Origin: Acidobacteriota bacterium
GTDB taxonomy: Bacteria; Acidobacteriota; Aminicenantia; Aminicenantales; Saccharicenantaceae
NCBI GenBank assembly: GCA_028749205.1
Contig: JAQULR010000005.1
Span: 1 to 64,000, forward strand
Direction: 5' to 3'
DNA length: 64,000 bases
The notes beneath the pieces are model-generated. The model worked only from the letters and a program-made list of their open reading frames with translations. It was not told the origin of the DNA and did not search any database. The position numbers and the translations under genes are program-made. This document shows, piece by piece, positions 18,912-31,193 of this stretch (its first letter is position 1; every line of letters begins with the position of its first letter).

Positions 18912-19764
18912 CTTCTTGTCTTATGATTCTTTCCAGAGACCGCCAAATGACTTCAGGGCGGTCATCACGCCTGAATGGCCAGCTCCTTCTGGCCTGGGTA
19001 ATTTCATTTAAATCTAATTCCAAGACAGTAAAGTCTTCTTCAAGGTATGGCAACCTGATTACTAACTGCCCGTAAGGAGAATAAACATAAGAACCACCGG
19101 CAAACACAGCTCCGTCTTCAATGCCGACCCGATTGCAGTAGATGGTCACCGCGCTAGAAAAAAAAGATACGGCTTGGCCCATGAGTTCCCACATTTCGCT
19201 GGTTTCGAAGCTCTGGCCCTCAGTCTTGGAGACTCCTCGTCCAGGAGCTGCTGAGATGATAATTATTAAACTGGCCCCGCCGGCAAAAAGACAGTAGCTG
19301 GAACAATAATGAAGAAAGTCGCGGCAGATAAGCAAACCAGTTTTAGCAAAATTAGTTTCAAAAGACTTGATTTCTCGACCTGAAGCAAAAAAACGTCCTT
19401 CTTCAAACATACCTGAGGTTGGCAAGAAAACTTTACGATGTAGATGGAGACACCGCTTTCTGGACAGGTAAGCGGCTGAATTGTAAATAATTCCTGGATT
19501 GGCCTCTCTGTCTTCAGCAAACCCGAAAACCAAATCTATTGAGCCGGAGGCATCTAACAGTTGGGAAAAAGCGGCCGAGTCCTTAGGTCTAAGGGCGATT
19601 TCTGCTGCCAGGTCTCTTAAAGAGTAGCCTGTCAGGCTGAGCTCTGGGAAGATTATTAAATCTGCTTTCTGGGTAGTTGCCCGTTTGATTAAATCCAGAT
19701 GGAGTTTCAGGTTTTTCTCAATATTCCCTAAGACAGGTGATATTTGAGCTAAAGCAATTTTCAT
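18901..19764 (-). CDS. Carbon-nitrogen hydrolase (glutamine amidase part of NAD synthetase)
   Basis: MKIALAQISPVLGNIEKNL; nitrilase-fold Glu/Lys/Cys contexts IIFPELSLTGY, LHRKVFLPT, GLLICRDFLHY; overlaps the nadE start by 11 nt. Confidence 0.88.
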   Translation of the reverse strand: MKIALAQISPVLGNIEKNLKLHLDLIKRATTQKADLIIFPELSLTGYSLRDLAAEIALRPKDSAAFSQLLDASGSIDLVFGFAEDREANPGIIYNSAAYLSRKRCLHLHRKVFLPTSGMFEEGRFFASGREIKSFETNFAKTGLLICRDFLHYCSSYCLFAGGASLIIIISAAPGRGVSKTEGQSFETSEMWELMGQAVSFFSSAVTIYCNRVGIEDGAVFAGGSYVYSPYGQLVIRLPYLEEDFTVLELDLNEITQARRSWPFRRDDRPEVIWRSLERIIRQEDED

Positions 19765-19927
19765 AACTTGAAAATAGCACAAACTTAGCTATTCTGTCCA
19801 TTAATCAATAAAAATGGCCGCAGGGTTGAAAAATCCGGCCTGATTGTATAAATTATTATCTTAATCTGTTAATTAGGATTTTTTTGTGAGTCACCCAGGT
19901 TAATTAGGTTGTCAGAAGGGCGAGGCT

Positions 19928-21385
19928 GTGAGCACAATTAATCATATCGGCCGGTATCTTAAGGAGGTTTTTTTTAACAACAAGACTGGACGGCTATCTT
20001 TTAAGCGAGGAGAAATAGAAAAGCACTTTTTCTTCATTAAAGGCAAACCATTTCAGGTAAAAACTAATCTCAAATCTGAGCGTCTTGGCGAAATTCTCTT
20101 TAAATTGCAGAAAATACAGGAACAAACCTTTAGCCACATTGAAGATTATATCCAGCCCGACCAACCTCTTGGCCAATCGCTTCAGCATGGGGGACTTATA
20201 AAAGAGGCTGATCTGAGAGAAGCCTTAGCCTTTCAGATAAGAGAATCATTACTGGAGACTTTTAATTATTTTAATGGGGAAATTAGTTTTCAGGAGAAAG
20301 ATTTTTGGGAGCCGCCAGAAGAACTTCCAACTGTGGATGTGCCCTGGATCATAGATTACGGCCTGCGGCGGATGAAGTATGATTCTGCCATTGAGAAATT
20401 TTTCACAGGCCGAAAAATCGGGTTGAAAAACATCAGGTGTGCTTATTTTTTAACTGAAGATGAAAAGAGTCTGTTAGAAAGATTCTCTACTCCCCAGATC
20501 ATCGGCCAGATGGCAGTGCCGGCTGATTTCTCTAAAGAGGATTTTTACCGGTGCCTATATCTTTTTTATTGTCTTGATATGATCGAGCTAACTACTGCCG
20601 ATTCCAGCTTCAAGAAAGATGATCATGAAGAAGAGGGTAAAAAAAAATTGGAGCTTGACGAGCTGGAAGCCCGGATTGAGGAATTAAAAGAAATAAAATC
20701 TCAGCTCAAGAATCGGAATTATTATGAATTGCTGGGGATTTCTCGAGCGGCCACAGTAGAAGAAATAAAAACGGCCTATTTTAATCTGGCTCGGAAGTAC
20801 CACCCGGACCGTTTTAATACCAACTTAAGCGACTATTCTTTAGTAAATGAAGTCTTTAATGCTCTCAACAGTGCCTACCGAACCTTGATTGACCCGGGAA
20901 AAAGAAGCCGTTATGATCAACAACTGTCAGCTACAACCCAGGAAAGCCCTGATGATTTGAGTAGAAGAGCTGAAGTTAAGTATAGGCAGGGTAGAACCCT
21001 TTACAATCAGGGTATGTACGAGGAGGCGGTTATCTTTCTAGAAGAGGCCATTCGTCTGAAAAGAGCTAAGGCTGATTATTATTTACTTCTGGCCATGGCA
21101 GAGTCTAAGCTGCCGGCTTACCAAAAGAAAGCTGAAGAAGATTTCCTGCGGGCTATTGAGATGGAACCTTGGAATGCTGAAGGTTATTTAGGGTTGGGTT
21201 TGCTATACTTGGGAGAAGGACTTAAAATCAAAGCTAAAAAACAGTTACAAAAGGCCCTGGAAATTGACCCTGATCACCATCAGGCCAGGATAGCTCTACA
21301 GGAGATAGAAAAAGGCCAGAAGAAACCTGGGCTTAAGTCTTTACTCGACCTGAATTTATCAGATCTTTTTAAGAAGAAAAAATAG
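19928..21385 (+). CDS. PATAN/DUF4388-like domain + DnaJ (J) domain + TPR protein (GTG start)
   Basis: N-terminal TGRLSFKRGEIEKHFFFIKGKPFQVKTN; NYYELLGISRAATVEEIKTAYFNLARKYHPDRFN (HPD); C-terminal TPR helices. Confidence 0.8.
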   Translation: MSTINHIGRYLKEVFFNNKTGRLSFKRGEIEKHFFFIKGKPFQVKTNLKSERLGEILFKLQKIQEQTFSHIEDYIQPDQPLGQSLQHGGLIKEADLREALAFQIRESLLETFNYFNGEISFQEKDFWEPPEELPTVDVPWIIDYGLRRMKYDSAIEKFFTGRKIGLKNIRCAYFLTEDEKSLLERFSTPQIIGQMAVPADFSKEDFYRCLYLFYCLDMIELTTADSSFKKDDHEEEGKKKLELDELEARIEELKEIKSQLKNRNYYELLGISRAATVEEIKTAYFNLARKYHPDRFNTNLSDYSLVNEVFNALNSAYRTLIDPGKRSRYDQQLSATTQESPDDLSRRAEVKYRQGRTLYNQGMYEEAVIFLEEAIRLKRAKADYYLLLAMAESKLPAYQKKAEEDFLRAIEMEPWNAEGYLGLGLLYLGEGLKIKAKKQLQKALEIDPDHHQARIALQEIEKGQKKPGLKSLLDLNLSDLFKKKK

Positions 21386-21386
21386 T

Positions 21387-23420
<2,034 letters not shown>

Positions 23421-23497
23421 TTATTTATTTTATTGGAAATGATAGAAAGTGTTAAGTCTTCCGTGCTTTATAGTTATTCAGGTCGCTTAAAATTTTC

Positions 23498-24673
23498 TTA
23501 TTTGCCCAGCCGCCGTTTGGTTTCTTGAATAAGCTGATTAAATTTAGCGATAGCAGCATCTTGCTGTTTTTTCAAACTTTCAATTTCTCTCTCTAAAACC
23601 TCAATGTCACCCCTCATGAACCGCATACTTTCTTTTTCTCTTGCTGACAATTCTTCTTCGCTTTTATTGCCAAACCTTTCATTGAAAAGGTTGGTTAATT
23701 CTTCCAACTCTTTTACCTTATTCTGAATGGCCAGGACCGTTTCGTTATACTTGAGGTCTTTGTTCATAGTGAAAAACAAGCTTTCAGCCAGTTTCATGGC
23801 CTGTTCGGAGTTGGGATTATCCAGTAAGGCGGCTTCCAGGCAGTAGCGGACAGCTTCATTTACCACAGACGGATCATTCTTAGCTTTATTAGCCAGGATA
23901 AGGGCAATGGAGTAGGCCACCTCACCAGATTTTTGCTTATTATAGGCTTCTTTCAGAAAAATCAGGGCTTCGTCCTTTTTGCCTGCTCTGTTCAATAACT
24001 GACCCAGGACCAAAGCGTCGTTTGGAGATTTAGTTAGATTGTAAACAGCTCTAAAAACCTTTTCTGCTTCAGTGTAATTCTTAGCATCAGCATATTCTTT
24101 CCCCATTTTTTTAACTGAGGCGAGAATCCGAGGGTTTTTTAAAATTGAGTAGGCCTTCAGATAGTTGTCTACCGCTGAAGCTGTATCCTTAGCTTTTTCA
24201 GCCGCGGTTCCTAAGGCATAGTAGCCGCCACCTATAATCTGGTTCCATTGAGCGGGATTAGCTCCCTCTTTGTTTTTCTCAGCATTAGCAAGCTCAATAA
24301 CCTGGTTGGCATAGGTGCGAGCTTTATCAAGGTTTTGGCCCTGGCTGGCATAACCTCCCGCCAAAGTTAGAAGAACCTGAGCCTTGGTCAAAGAATCCAG
24401 TCCTCCCATAGATAGAGCCTTTTCTCCATAATTAAGAGATTCCTGGAGGCTCTTGCTTCGGCAAGGTGTCAGACAGAGATTGGCATAGGCATAATTTTCA
24501 TACTGGGTACCCTTCCCAGCATAGTTGTCTATATACTCTTTAAGTAGCTGAACTCTCTGGCAGGCATCGTTAGCAGTCATGGCCTTGATGTAGGCCTCGT
24601 CGGCTGGGTTCTGGGCTAGAGCCAGCCCTCCAGCCAGTAAAAAAATTAAACTTAACAATAAAGTTTTTTTCAT
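23498..24673 (-). CDS. Secreted TPR-repeat protein
   Basis: Signal peptide MKKTLLLSLIFLLAGGLALAQ; repeated helical TPR-like units. Confidence 0.72.
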   Translation of the reverse strand: MKKTLLLSLIFLLAGGLALAQNPADEAYIKAMTANDACQRVQLLKEYIDNYAGKGTQYENYAYANLCLTPCRSKSLQESLNYGEKALSMGGLDSLTKAQVLLTLAGGYASQGQNLDKARTYANQVIELANAEKNKEGANPAQWNQIIGGGYYALGTAAEKAKDTASAVDNYLKAYSILKNPRILASVKKMGKEYADAKNYTEAEKVFRAVYNLTKSPNDALVLGQLLNRAGKKDEALIFLKEAYNKQKSGEVAYSIALILANKAKNDPSVVNEAVRYCLEAALLDNPNSEQAMKLAESLFFTMNKDLKYNETVLAIQNKVKELEELTNLFNERFGNKSEEELSAREKESMRFMRGDIEVLEREIESLKKQQDAAIAKFNQLIQETKRRLGK

Positions 24674-24837
24674 TTCCGACCTCACAAAAATTATTTTGCC
24701 CATTATCTTGCCTATAACCATTAAAAATGTCAATAAATCTTTTTATCGAGCATTCTTGCCTTTATTACTGCAATTTATATGCCAGATTAGTCATTAGACT
24801 TAATTTTATACATGCCGTATAATAAATAGCAAAAAAA

Positions 24838-25779
24838 ATGTTAAAGTTGCAAGATATTCCCAGAATTTTTTTGGAAGAATCAGGTTTGACCCTGAAAGAA
24901 GGTGTGGTTCTGTCCAAGTACTCCAGTTTTCGGATAGGTGGCCCGGCTGATTATTTTCTGGAAGTCAGGGAACCAGTTGATCTGAACAAGGCTATTCAGA
25001 TAGCCAGACATCACCAGTGTCCTTTTTACGTTATTGGTCGGGGCTATAACCTTCTTTTTGATGATTCCGGATACCGGGGTTTGATAATAAGAAATTTAGC
25101 TTCAGGTATTAAGTTTGAAGCTGACAATTATAGCCTCGAAGTATGTTCAGGTACCTGTTTGTCTGACCTCCTAAATAAAGCCATCTCTGAGGGCCTGACC
25201 GGCCTGGAATTTCTGGCTGGTATCCCAGGAACAGTAGGCGGAGCTGTTTATGGTAACGCTGGTGCTTTTGGCCAGGCTATTGGAGACAGGGTTCTTGAAA
25301 TCACAATTCTTGGCGATAGCGGACAGGAAATCCCCGTAACCAGGGAAGAGCTACAGTTTGATTACCGACATTCAGCCCTTAAAAATAGCCATAAAGTTAT
25401 AGTCAAAACCAGGATTGAAGTTGAGCCTATTTCTGGGAATGAAGTCAGGAGAAAAATAGAAGATTATCTTGAGCAACGGTCGAAAAAACTCCCTCCCGAA
25501 GGCACCGCCTGTGCTGGAAGCTTTTTTAAGAACCCGGTTCACGGCGGGAAGAAAATACCGGCTGGCCAGCTTCTGGAGCAAGCTGGAGCCAAAGGAATGA
25601 AAGTTGGTCAGGCGGCTGTTTATTCAGGCCACTGTAATTTTATAATCAATTTAGGTGGAGCTACCTGCCTCCAAGTTTTGACCTTAGCTGAAGAACTGAA
25701 GGAAAAGGTCTGGAAGCACTCTGGAATTAGACTTGAAGAAGAAGTTATTTTTGTCTCAGCAACTTCTTCAATGCTTTAA
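24838..25779 (+). CDS. murB: UDP-N-acetylmuramate dehydrogenase
   Basis: VLSKYSSFRIGGPADYFLEV, GIPGTVGGAVYGNAGAFG, GTACAGSFFKNP. Confidence 0.95.
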   Translation: MLKLQDIPRIFLEESGLTLKEGVVLSKYSSFRIGGPADYFLEVREPVDLNKAIQIARHHQCPFYVIGRGYNLLFDDSGYRGLIIRNLASGIKFEADNYSLEVCSGTCLSDLLNKAISEGLTGLEFLAGIPGTVGGAVYGNAGAFGQAIGDRVLEITILGDSGQEIPVTREELQFDYRHSALKNSHKVIVKTRIEVEPISGNEVRRKIEDYLEQRSKKLPPEGTACAGSFFKNPVHGGKKIPAGQLLEQAGAKGMKVGQAAVYSGHCNFIINLGGATCLQVLTLAEELKEKVWKHSGIRLEEEVIFVSATSSML

Positions 25780-26605
25780 TCTTATCTTCTGACAGGCCTC
25801 TTCTTTGACCTATTACTAGAGATTCCTGAGCTAAGCTCCGGTATATCTTATCAAGTCCTGGCCTTAAGGAGGTTATTGACAAGTGGCTTTTTACTGTCTG
25901 ACAATCCCCCCTAATCAAAGGACCGGTCAGGCTTCGTTCAATGCCAAGCTTTTTTACATTCTGTAAAGTTTTATTTAATAGGGGCACAAGAATTTTTATA
26001 GTTTCCTTTTCCTCAAGTCCTATGGTTCTAAAGAGTTCTATGACCTCAAAAAGCAGAAGAACCAGGAAATTTGAGGACATCGAACAGGCAAGATGATAAA
26101 CAGATTTTTCTTCAGGGGAAAGGTATAGAGTCTTTGCCCCTAACCTGGCCGCGAGCTTCCTTCCAAGCTGCTTAGCCTTTGGCTGACCTTCTATCCCAAA
26201 ATAGATTCCCTGGAAAATATCGGGTTCAGGGTCCGGTCCGGCGAAAGTCTGGACTGGATGGAAAGAAGCTACCGCGGCTCCTCTTTTGACCAGGGGTTCA
26301 AGCAATCTTGATGAGCAAGCTCCACTGGTATGGAAGACATACTTGTTTTTGAAATCAACCCTGGCAAGATTGTTCACGACCAAAGATATAAAATCGTCAG
26401 GAACGCAGATGAAAATAATATCCGCAGGACTAACCGCGGTTTTATTATCATTTGTCGCCTGTCCCTGGCCAACAATTTTTACAACTTGACGGGCTTTGCG
26501 GATGGAACGATCCGATACAACCTGAAGCTTGAATTTTACCTGGCTGAGGGCCAGAATTAGAGCTGAGCCGACCTGGCCAGCACCGATAACTGAAAATTTG
26601 TTCAT
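25745..26605 (-). CDS. Rossmann-like/DUF2520 oxidoreductase
   Basis: MNKFSVIGAGQVGSALILALSQV; FHPVQTFAGPDPEPDIFQGIYFGIEG. Confidence 0.85.
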   Translation of the reverse strand: MNKFSVIGAGQVGSALILALSQVKFKLQVVSDRSIRKARQVVKIVGQGQATNDNKTAVSPADIIFICVPDDFISLVVNNLARVDFKNKYVFHTSGACSSRLLEPLVKRGAAVASFHPVQTFAGPDPEPDIFQGIYFGIEGQPKAKQLGRKLAARLGAKTLYLSPEEKSVYHLACSMSSNFLVLLLFEVIELFRTIGLEEKETIKILVPLLNKTLQNVKKLGIERSLTGPLIRGDCQTVKSHLSITSLRPGLDKIYRSLAQESLVIGQRRGLSEDKIKALKKLLRQK

Positions 26606-27075
26606 TTCTTGCTAAAAAGTTCACCCCATAAAGAAATTTCAAGAGGAGTTGAATTATCAGCCTGCTTACGAAGTTCTCTCTCTTCCCGGTGGTCTTTAAG
26701 GATCTTTTTTAGTTCTTTTAAAAATTCCAGAGTGCTGATAGAGCGGGTTCCTTTAGACCGGGCGGTTTCTCTAAGAACCCGGTCAGAACTCACCAATATA
26801 TAATAGCGACGATCATTTTTCTTATCCAGCATTTCTTCAATTAGCTCATCAGCTGACTGGCCTGGTTCTGGAAAATGAATTGTGAATTTAGGATTCAGTT
26901 GGAATACCTTTTCATTTATCGGAGGCTTTCCGTCAAATACCAGAAAAATGCGTCGGCGGGTGATTCTCTGAAAAAGAAGCAGCCTGGAGATAATTTTACT
27001 GCGGCTGGAGCTATCAAACTTGAAATAGGGATCAGCCTGCCCCATTAGATTATTTCCATCAATAAGATAAGCCAT
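26602..27075 (-). CDS. NYN domain (YacP-like) putative RNA-binding/nuclease protein
   Basis: MAYLIDGNNLMGQ...RRIFLVFDGKPP...YYILVSSDRVLRETARSKG. Confidence 0.8.
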   Translation of the reverse strand: MAYLIDGNNLMGQADPYFKFDSSSRSKIISRLLLFQRITRRRIFLVFDGKPPINEKVFQLNPKFTIHFPEPGQSADELIEEMLDKKNDRRYYILVSSDRVLRETARSKGTRSISTLEFLKELKKILKDHREERELRKQADNSTPLEISLWGELFSKK

Positions 27076-27129
27076 CTGGAAAACTCTTATTCTCGCCAGC
27101 AGGTTGTCATAAACACCATCACACCCAGC

Positions 27130-27474
27130 TCAACCAGGAGGCCAACCAAGACGGCGCCCTCCAAGAAGATGAAAATGGATATGAAAAACCTCCTGTCCAG
27201 AATCAGGTCCGGTGTTTATCACCAGCCGAAAACCATTCTGGTCAATTCCTTTAAGACGAGCAATCTCCTTAGCCTTGACAAGCATTTTCCCCAATAGTTC
27301 ACTATTTTCTTCAGTAGCTTCTCTCAATGTCGGCAGGTGCTTTTTTGGGATGATCAGGGTATGAACTGGAGCCTGAGGTTTAAGGTCGTCAAAAGCCAGA
27401 ATAATGTCATCTTCATAGACAATCGCTGCCGGGATTTCTTTTCTGGCAATCTTGCAGAAGAGACAATCATTCAT
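27130..27474 (-). CDS. HIT family protein
   Basis: CLFCKIARKEIPAAIVYEDD, GQEVFHIHFHLLGGR (HxHxH). Confidence 0.95.
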   Translation of the reverse strand: MNDCLFCKIARKEIPAAIVYEDDIILAFDDLKPQAPVHTLIIPKKHLPTLREATEENSELLGKMLVKAKEIARLKGIDQNGFRLVINTGPDSGQEVFHIHFHLLGGRRLGWPPG

Positions 27475-28760
27475 GATTTACCCCCTTTTTTGTGATTATT
27501 GTTTATAAAACGATCGATTTTAACTCCAAGATTTTTAAGTTTCTCTTCAAGTTTCTCATACCCTCGATCCAGATGCTCGACTTCGTTGATAGTGGTCTGG
27601 CCAGTGGCTATCAGTCCGGCCAGTACCAAACTGGCCGAGGCCCTCAGGTCGGTGGCTACCACTTCAGCTCCCGACAGGGGTGTCTTTCCTTTAATTATCG
27701 CTTTATCACCTATAATTTCTATATTAGCACCAAGTCGCATCAACTCGGTAGCATGAGCAAAACGCCGGTCGAATATGGTCTCGGTTATAATGGAGGTTCC
27801 GTTAGCCTGAGTCATCAGGACCATAAACTGAGCTTGCATATCAGTAGGGAAACCTGGAAATGGAGCCGTGGTGACATCCTGAGGCTTTATTTCCTTACTT
27901 CCAGTCACCCTGAGAGAATTCCTGCTCAATTTTTCTATTTTGGCCCCTGAGATTATCAGTTTATCAACCAGAGCTTCGAGATGAGATGGCTCCACTTCTT
28001 TCAAAGTTAGGTTACCCTGAGTCAGAGCCGCAGCTACCATAAAAGTTCCTGCCTCTATCCTATCAGGGATGATACGATGATGAGCTCCCCCAAGCTCTTC
28101 TGCCCCTTTAATGCATAGAGTCTCCTCGCCAATACCCTCTATTCTGGCACCCATTTTGACTAAAAGCTGGCACAGGCAGACGACTTCGGGTTCCAGAGCA
28201 CAGTTCTTAAGGATGGTTTCGCCTTTAGCCAGGGAAGCGGCCATGATCAGGTTTTCAGTTCCAGTCACTGTCTTTTTTTCAAATTCAATTTCTGTTCCTA
28301 CAAGCTTCCTGGCTTCAGCCAAGATATAACCATGTTCTATGCTTATGTTGGCCCCAAGTTTCTGAAGTCCGTTGATATGCAAGTCCACAGGTCTGGTCCC
28401 TATAGCGCATCCTCCGGGAAGAGCTACCAGAGCTTTGCCCTTTCTGGCTACTAAGGGTCCCAGTACCAGAATGGAGGCTCTCATGGCTCTGACCAATTTA
28501 TAAGGCGCCTGAGCCGAGGCTATTTTTTCCGTTTTTATTCTCAGGGATTTTTTTCTTAGTTCATATTCGGCTCCGAGCTCAGTTAAAAGAGTCAACATGG
28601 TCTGAACATCTTTGACCAAAGGAATATTCCTCAGCTGGACCTCTTCCTCAGTCAGAAGACAAGCAGCAATGGCTGGAAGGACGGCATTTTTGGCGCCACT
28701 AATAGTAACTTCTCCCCCGAGCTGGTAAGGCTGTTCGGTATAGATTCTGAGTGCTTCCAT
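27471..28760 (-). CDS. murA: UDP-N-acetylglucosamine 1-carboxyvinyltransferase
   Basis: ISGAKNAVLPAIAACLLTEE, LPGGCAIGTRPVDLHINGL, GFPTDMQAQFMVLMTQANGTSIITETIFDRRFAHATEL. Confidence 0.96.
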   Translation of the reverse strand: MEALRIYTEQPYQLGGEVTISGAKNAVLPAIAACLLTEEEVQLRNIPLVKDVQTMLTLLTELGAEYELRKKSLRIKTEKIASAQAPYKLVRAMRASILVLGPLVARKGKALVALPGGCAIGTRPVDLHINGLQKLGANISIEHGYILAEARKLVGTEIEFEKKTVTGTENLIMAASLAKGETILKNCALEPEVVCLCQLLVKMGARIEGIGEETLCIKGAEELGGAHHRIIPDRIEAGTFMVAAALTQGNLTLKEVEPSHLEALVDKLIISGAKIEKLSRNSLRVTGSKEIKPQDVTTAPFPGFPTDMQAQFMVLMTQANGTSIITETIFDRRFAHATELMRLGANIEIIGDKAIIKGKTPLSGAEVVATDLRASASLVLAGLIATGQTTINEVEHLDRGYEKLEEKLKNLGVKIDRFINNNHKKGGKS

Positions 28761-29066
28761 GCCCTGATTTTAATTTAGACTGAAGGAAAATTCAAACCCT
28801 GTTGTACCGACCATCATCATGGACTATTCATGAAACTGAACATAATCAAAGGTTTCACTTATCCCTGAGATCCTGAGGCTTACAATCAATCTGGTAGGGA
28901 ATGCTGAGCTTTGGGCACGATTATTTAAGGGTAATTTAGGATATTGTCACTTTATATCTGAGTTGCCCCGCCTTGAAAACAGAGAGACTAACTGATCTCT
29001 AAAATCAGGTAACCCTTAGAATTTCCCTGGTTTTCCATGGCCGTTAATCTGGCCTGATCTCCAACA

Positions 29067-30473
29067 TTACAGCGAGTTGAGCGCCTGGTTGAGGTCTTCA
29101 ATTATATCCTCAGGGTTTTCAGCTCCGACACAAAGTCTGATAAGCTGAGGTGGGATATCAGCCATTCTTCGGGCTTCTTCTCCTTGCTGGGAGTGAGTTG
29201 AAATAGCCGGGATGGTGGCCACACTTTTTATTCTTCCCAGGTCTGTGGCCCGGAAAATGATCCTAAATCGGTCAAAAACCTTTCTGGCGTTTTCTGGCGG
29301 CCCATCCACTCTAAAACTCATCAAATGACCATAGCGATTGATTTCCTGGCCGGTTCCATCGTCAGAATCAACCAGCTTCATGTATTCTTTAGCTAAAGGA
29401 TGCAGCTTAAAACTAGGAAGTCCTAAATAATCTACCTGATATACCCGAGGGTGCTCTTCCAGAAATTCGGCTACCTTCTGGCAATTATCACTAACCACAT
29501 CCATCCTCATTCGGAGAGTCCGTAAATCATTTAAGGTCATCAGGGCATTGAAAGGAGAAGGAGCTGGCCCGTTATCGCGGGCCGGCCAGAGCTTAACATA
29601 TTCAGCAAAGCTAGCTTTAAAGTTGGGATCATCGTTTTTGACTCTGGTGATGATCGGTTTGCGGCTGATCAAAGCCCCACCAATGGCCAGGCCTCCCGTA
29701 GTGATAGACTTGGTTAGTGAGTGGACTACGATATCAGCTCCGTAGGCGATTGGTCTCATCAGAGCTGGGGTGGCACAGGTAGCATCAAAGATCAGAGGAA
29801 TTTCCCAGGAATGAGCCAGGTCAGCCAGGGCCTTAATATCACAAAAAGATTGTTGCGGATTACTAGGGGCTTCTACGTAAAGAAAACGGGTGTTCTCATC
29901 GATTTTGGCCTTCCAGTCTTCGATGTCTTCTGCCTGGGTCACCCAGCGCACCTCCAGACCCCTCTCTTTCATTTTCCGCACCGAGAAGTGCTGGAAGGTT
30001 CCACCGTAAACCTGAATTGAGGAGACAAAATTAATTTTTTCTGGCCCTTCTTTTTGCTTAACTAAAAGGGGGTCAACAGCCATCATGATAGCCGACATTC
30101 CTGAAGAGGTGACCATACAGGAAGTATCAACACCCGTTTTATAACCTTCCAGAAGAGCCAGAACATACTCAAGATAATATGTGGTTGGATTAGCAATTCT
30201 AGTATAGCACCAGGTGGGAATAAGATAAGCCAGGGCTGCTTCCAGTTCATCCGCGTCACGATATCCCTGGGAGGTAGCTAGATAAAGAGGCTCGACTATG
30301 GCTCCCTGATTACGCTCCAAGGCTTCTTCCAAGGAATAGAGCCCGTGAACGGCAATCGTGTCAAACTTCATTCTTTGCATCCTGAGTTTGGTTTCTTCCT
30401 GCCTGGCCAGGAAAAGCTGGGCCTCCTTAATATACTTTTCTACTCCAGGAGCGTATTTTTTGTTTTCAGACAT
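29067..30473 (-). CDS. Cys/Met-metabolism PLP-dependent enzyme (O-acetylhomoserine sulfhydrylase / methionine gamma-lyase-like)
   Basis: TSCMVTSSGMSAIMMAVDPLL; LYVEAPSNPQQ; PLE-lysine context ADIVVHSLTKSITTGGLAIGGALI. Confidence 0.88.
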   Translation of the reverse strand: MSENKKYAPGVEKYIKEAQLFLARQEETKLRMQRMKFDTIAVHGLYSLEEALERNQGAIVEPLYLATSQGYRDADELEAALAYLIPTWCYTRIANPTTYYLEYVLALLEGYKTGVDTSCMVTSSGMSAIMMAVDPLLVKQKEGPEKINFVSSIQVYGGTFQHFSVRKMKERGLEVRWVTQAEDIEDWKAKIDENTRFLYVEAPSNPQQSFCDIKALADLAHSWEIPLIFDATCATPALMRPIAYGADIVVHSLTKSITTGGLAIGGALISRKPIITRVKNDDPNFKASFAEYVKLWPARDNGPAPSPFNALMTLNDLRTLRMRMDVVSDNCQKVAEFLEEHPRVYQVDYLGLPSFKLHPLAKEYMKLVDSDDGTGQEINRYGHLMSFRVDGPPENARKVFDRFRIIFRATDLGRIKSVATIPAISTHSQQGEEARRMADIPPQLIRLCVGAENPEDIIEDLNQALNSL

Positions 30474-31193
30474 GATTCCTCCCTAAATAATTAATTTGCC
30501 TGTATTAATCATTAACAGGTCTCCAGAGTTTAAGTCATAATTAACGGAAGTTTTGAAAGATGATTTTCCCTTGCCTGTCCTGGCTTTTTTCCTAAGAATA
30601 ATCTATCGGTCTCTAAATAATCCAGGCCTATAAAGGTGTTTTGCTGAATACCTGGAGGATCTATTTGAGAGAAAACGACCAAGCTGATCCGATTGCCTTG
30701 TTGGTAGTAAAGAGTTTCCTTAGGGCTGGACATAGGAAAAACCAGCCATGATGATCCCCTCAAGTCTGAGGGTTGGATCGATCTTAAATGGTGGTTGTGT
30801 TCTACACCATTATATGAAGAGCTTTTAGCTAAATTTAATTCTTTTTTGCCTCGGGCCGGAGAAAATCTGGCCAAAGACAACATTGTTAAAATAGGTATCA
30901 TCTAATTATAAGAATAACACAGGCTAAATAGCTTTAGTCAAGCTTGATGTCTTTTTCTTCTGTCCATGACTTTAACCGACAGAGGTTATCCTGGTAGTTT
31001 CTATCTTAAAAGTTGTCTTTCGCCAGCCACCGGCCTTAGTCATAAAACTGAGTATGTCTGGGGGGGGTACTTATAAAAAAATCGCTTTATCGCTCTGATT
31101 TTCTCCGAGAATGATTCTCCGATAGAATAAAGCAGGTCCATCTGGGTTACTGGTGATAATTCAACTTAACCAAACTCACCATGTCCTGAACTT

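Noticed and set aside
30474-30540. SAM-type riboswitch upstream of the Cys/Met PLP enzyme
   Set aside because: No match by eye to SAM-I conserved segments; a covariance-model search would be needed
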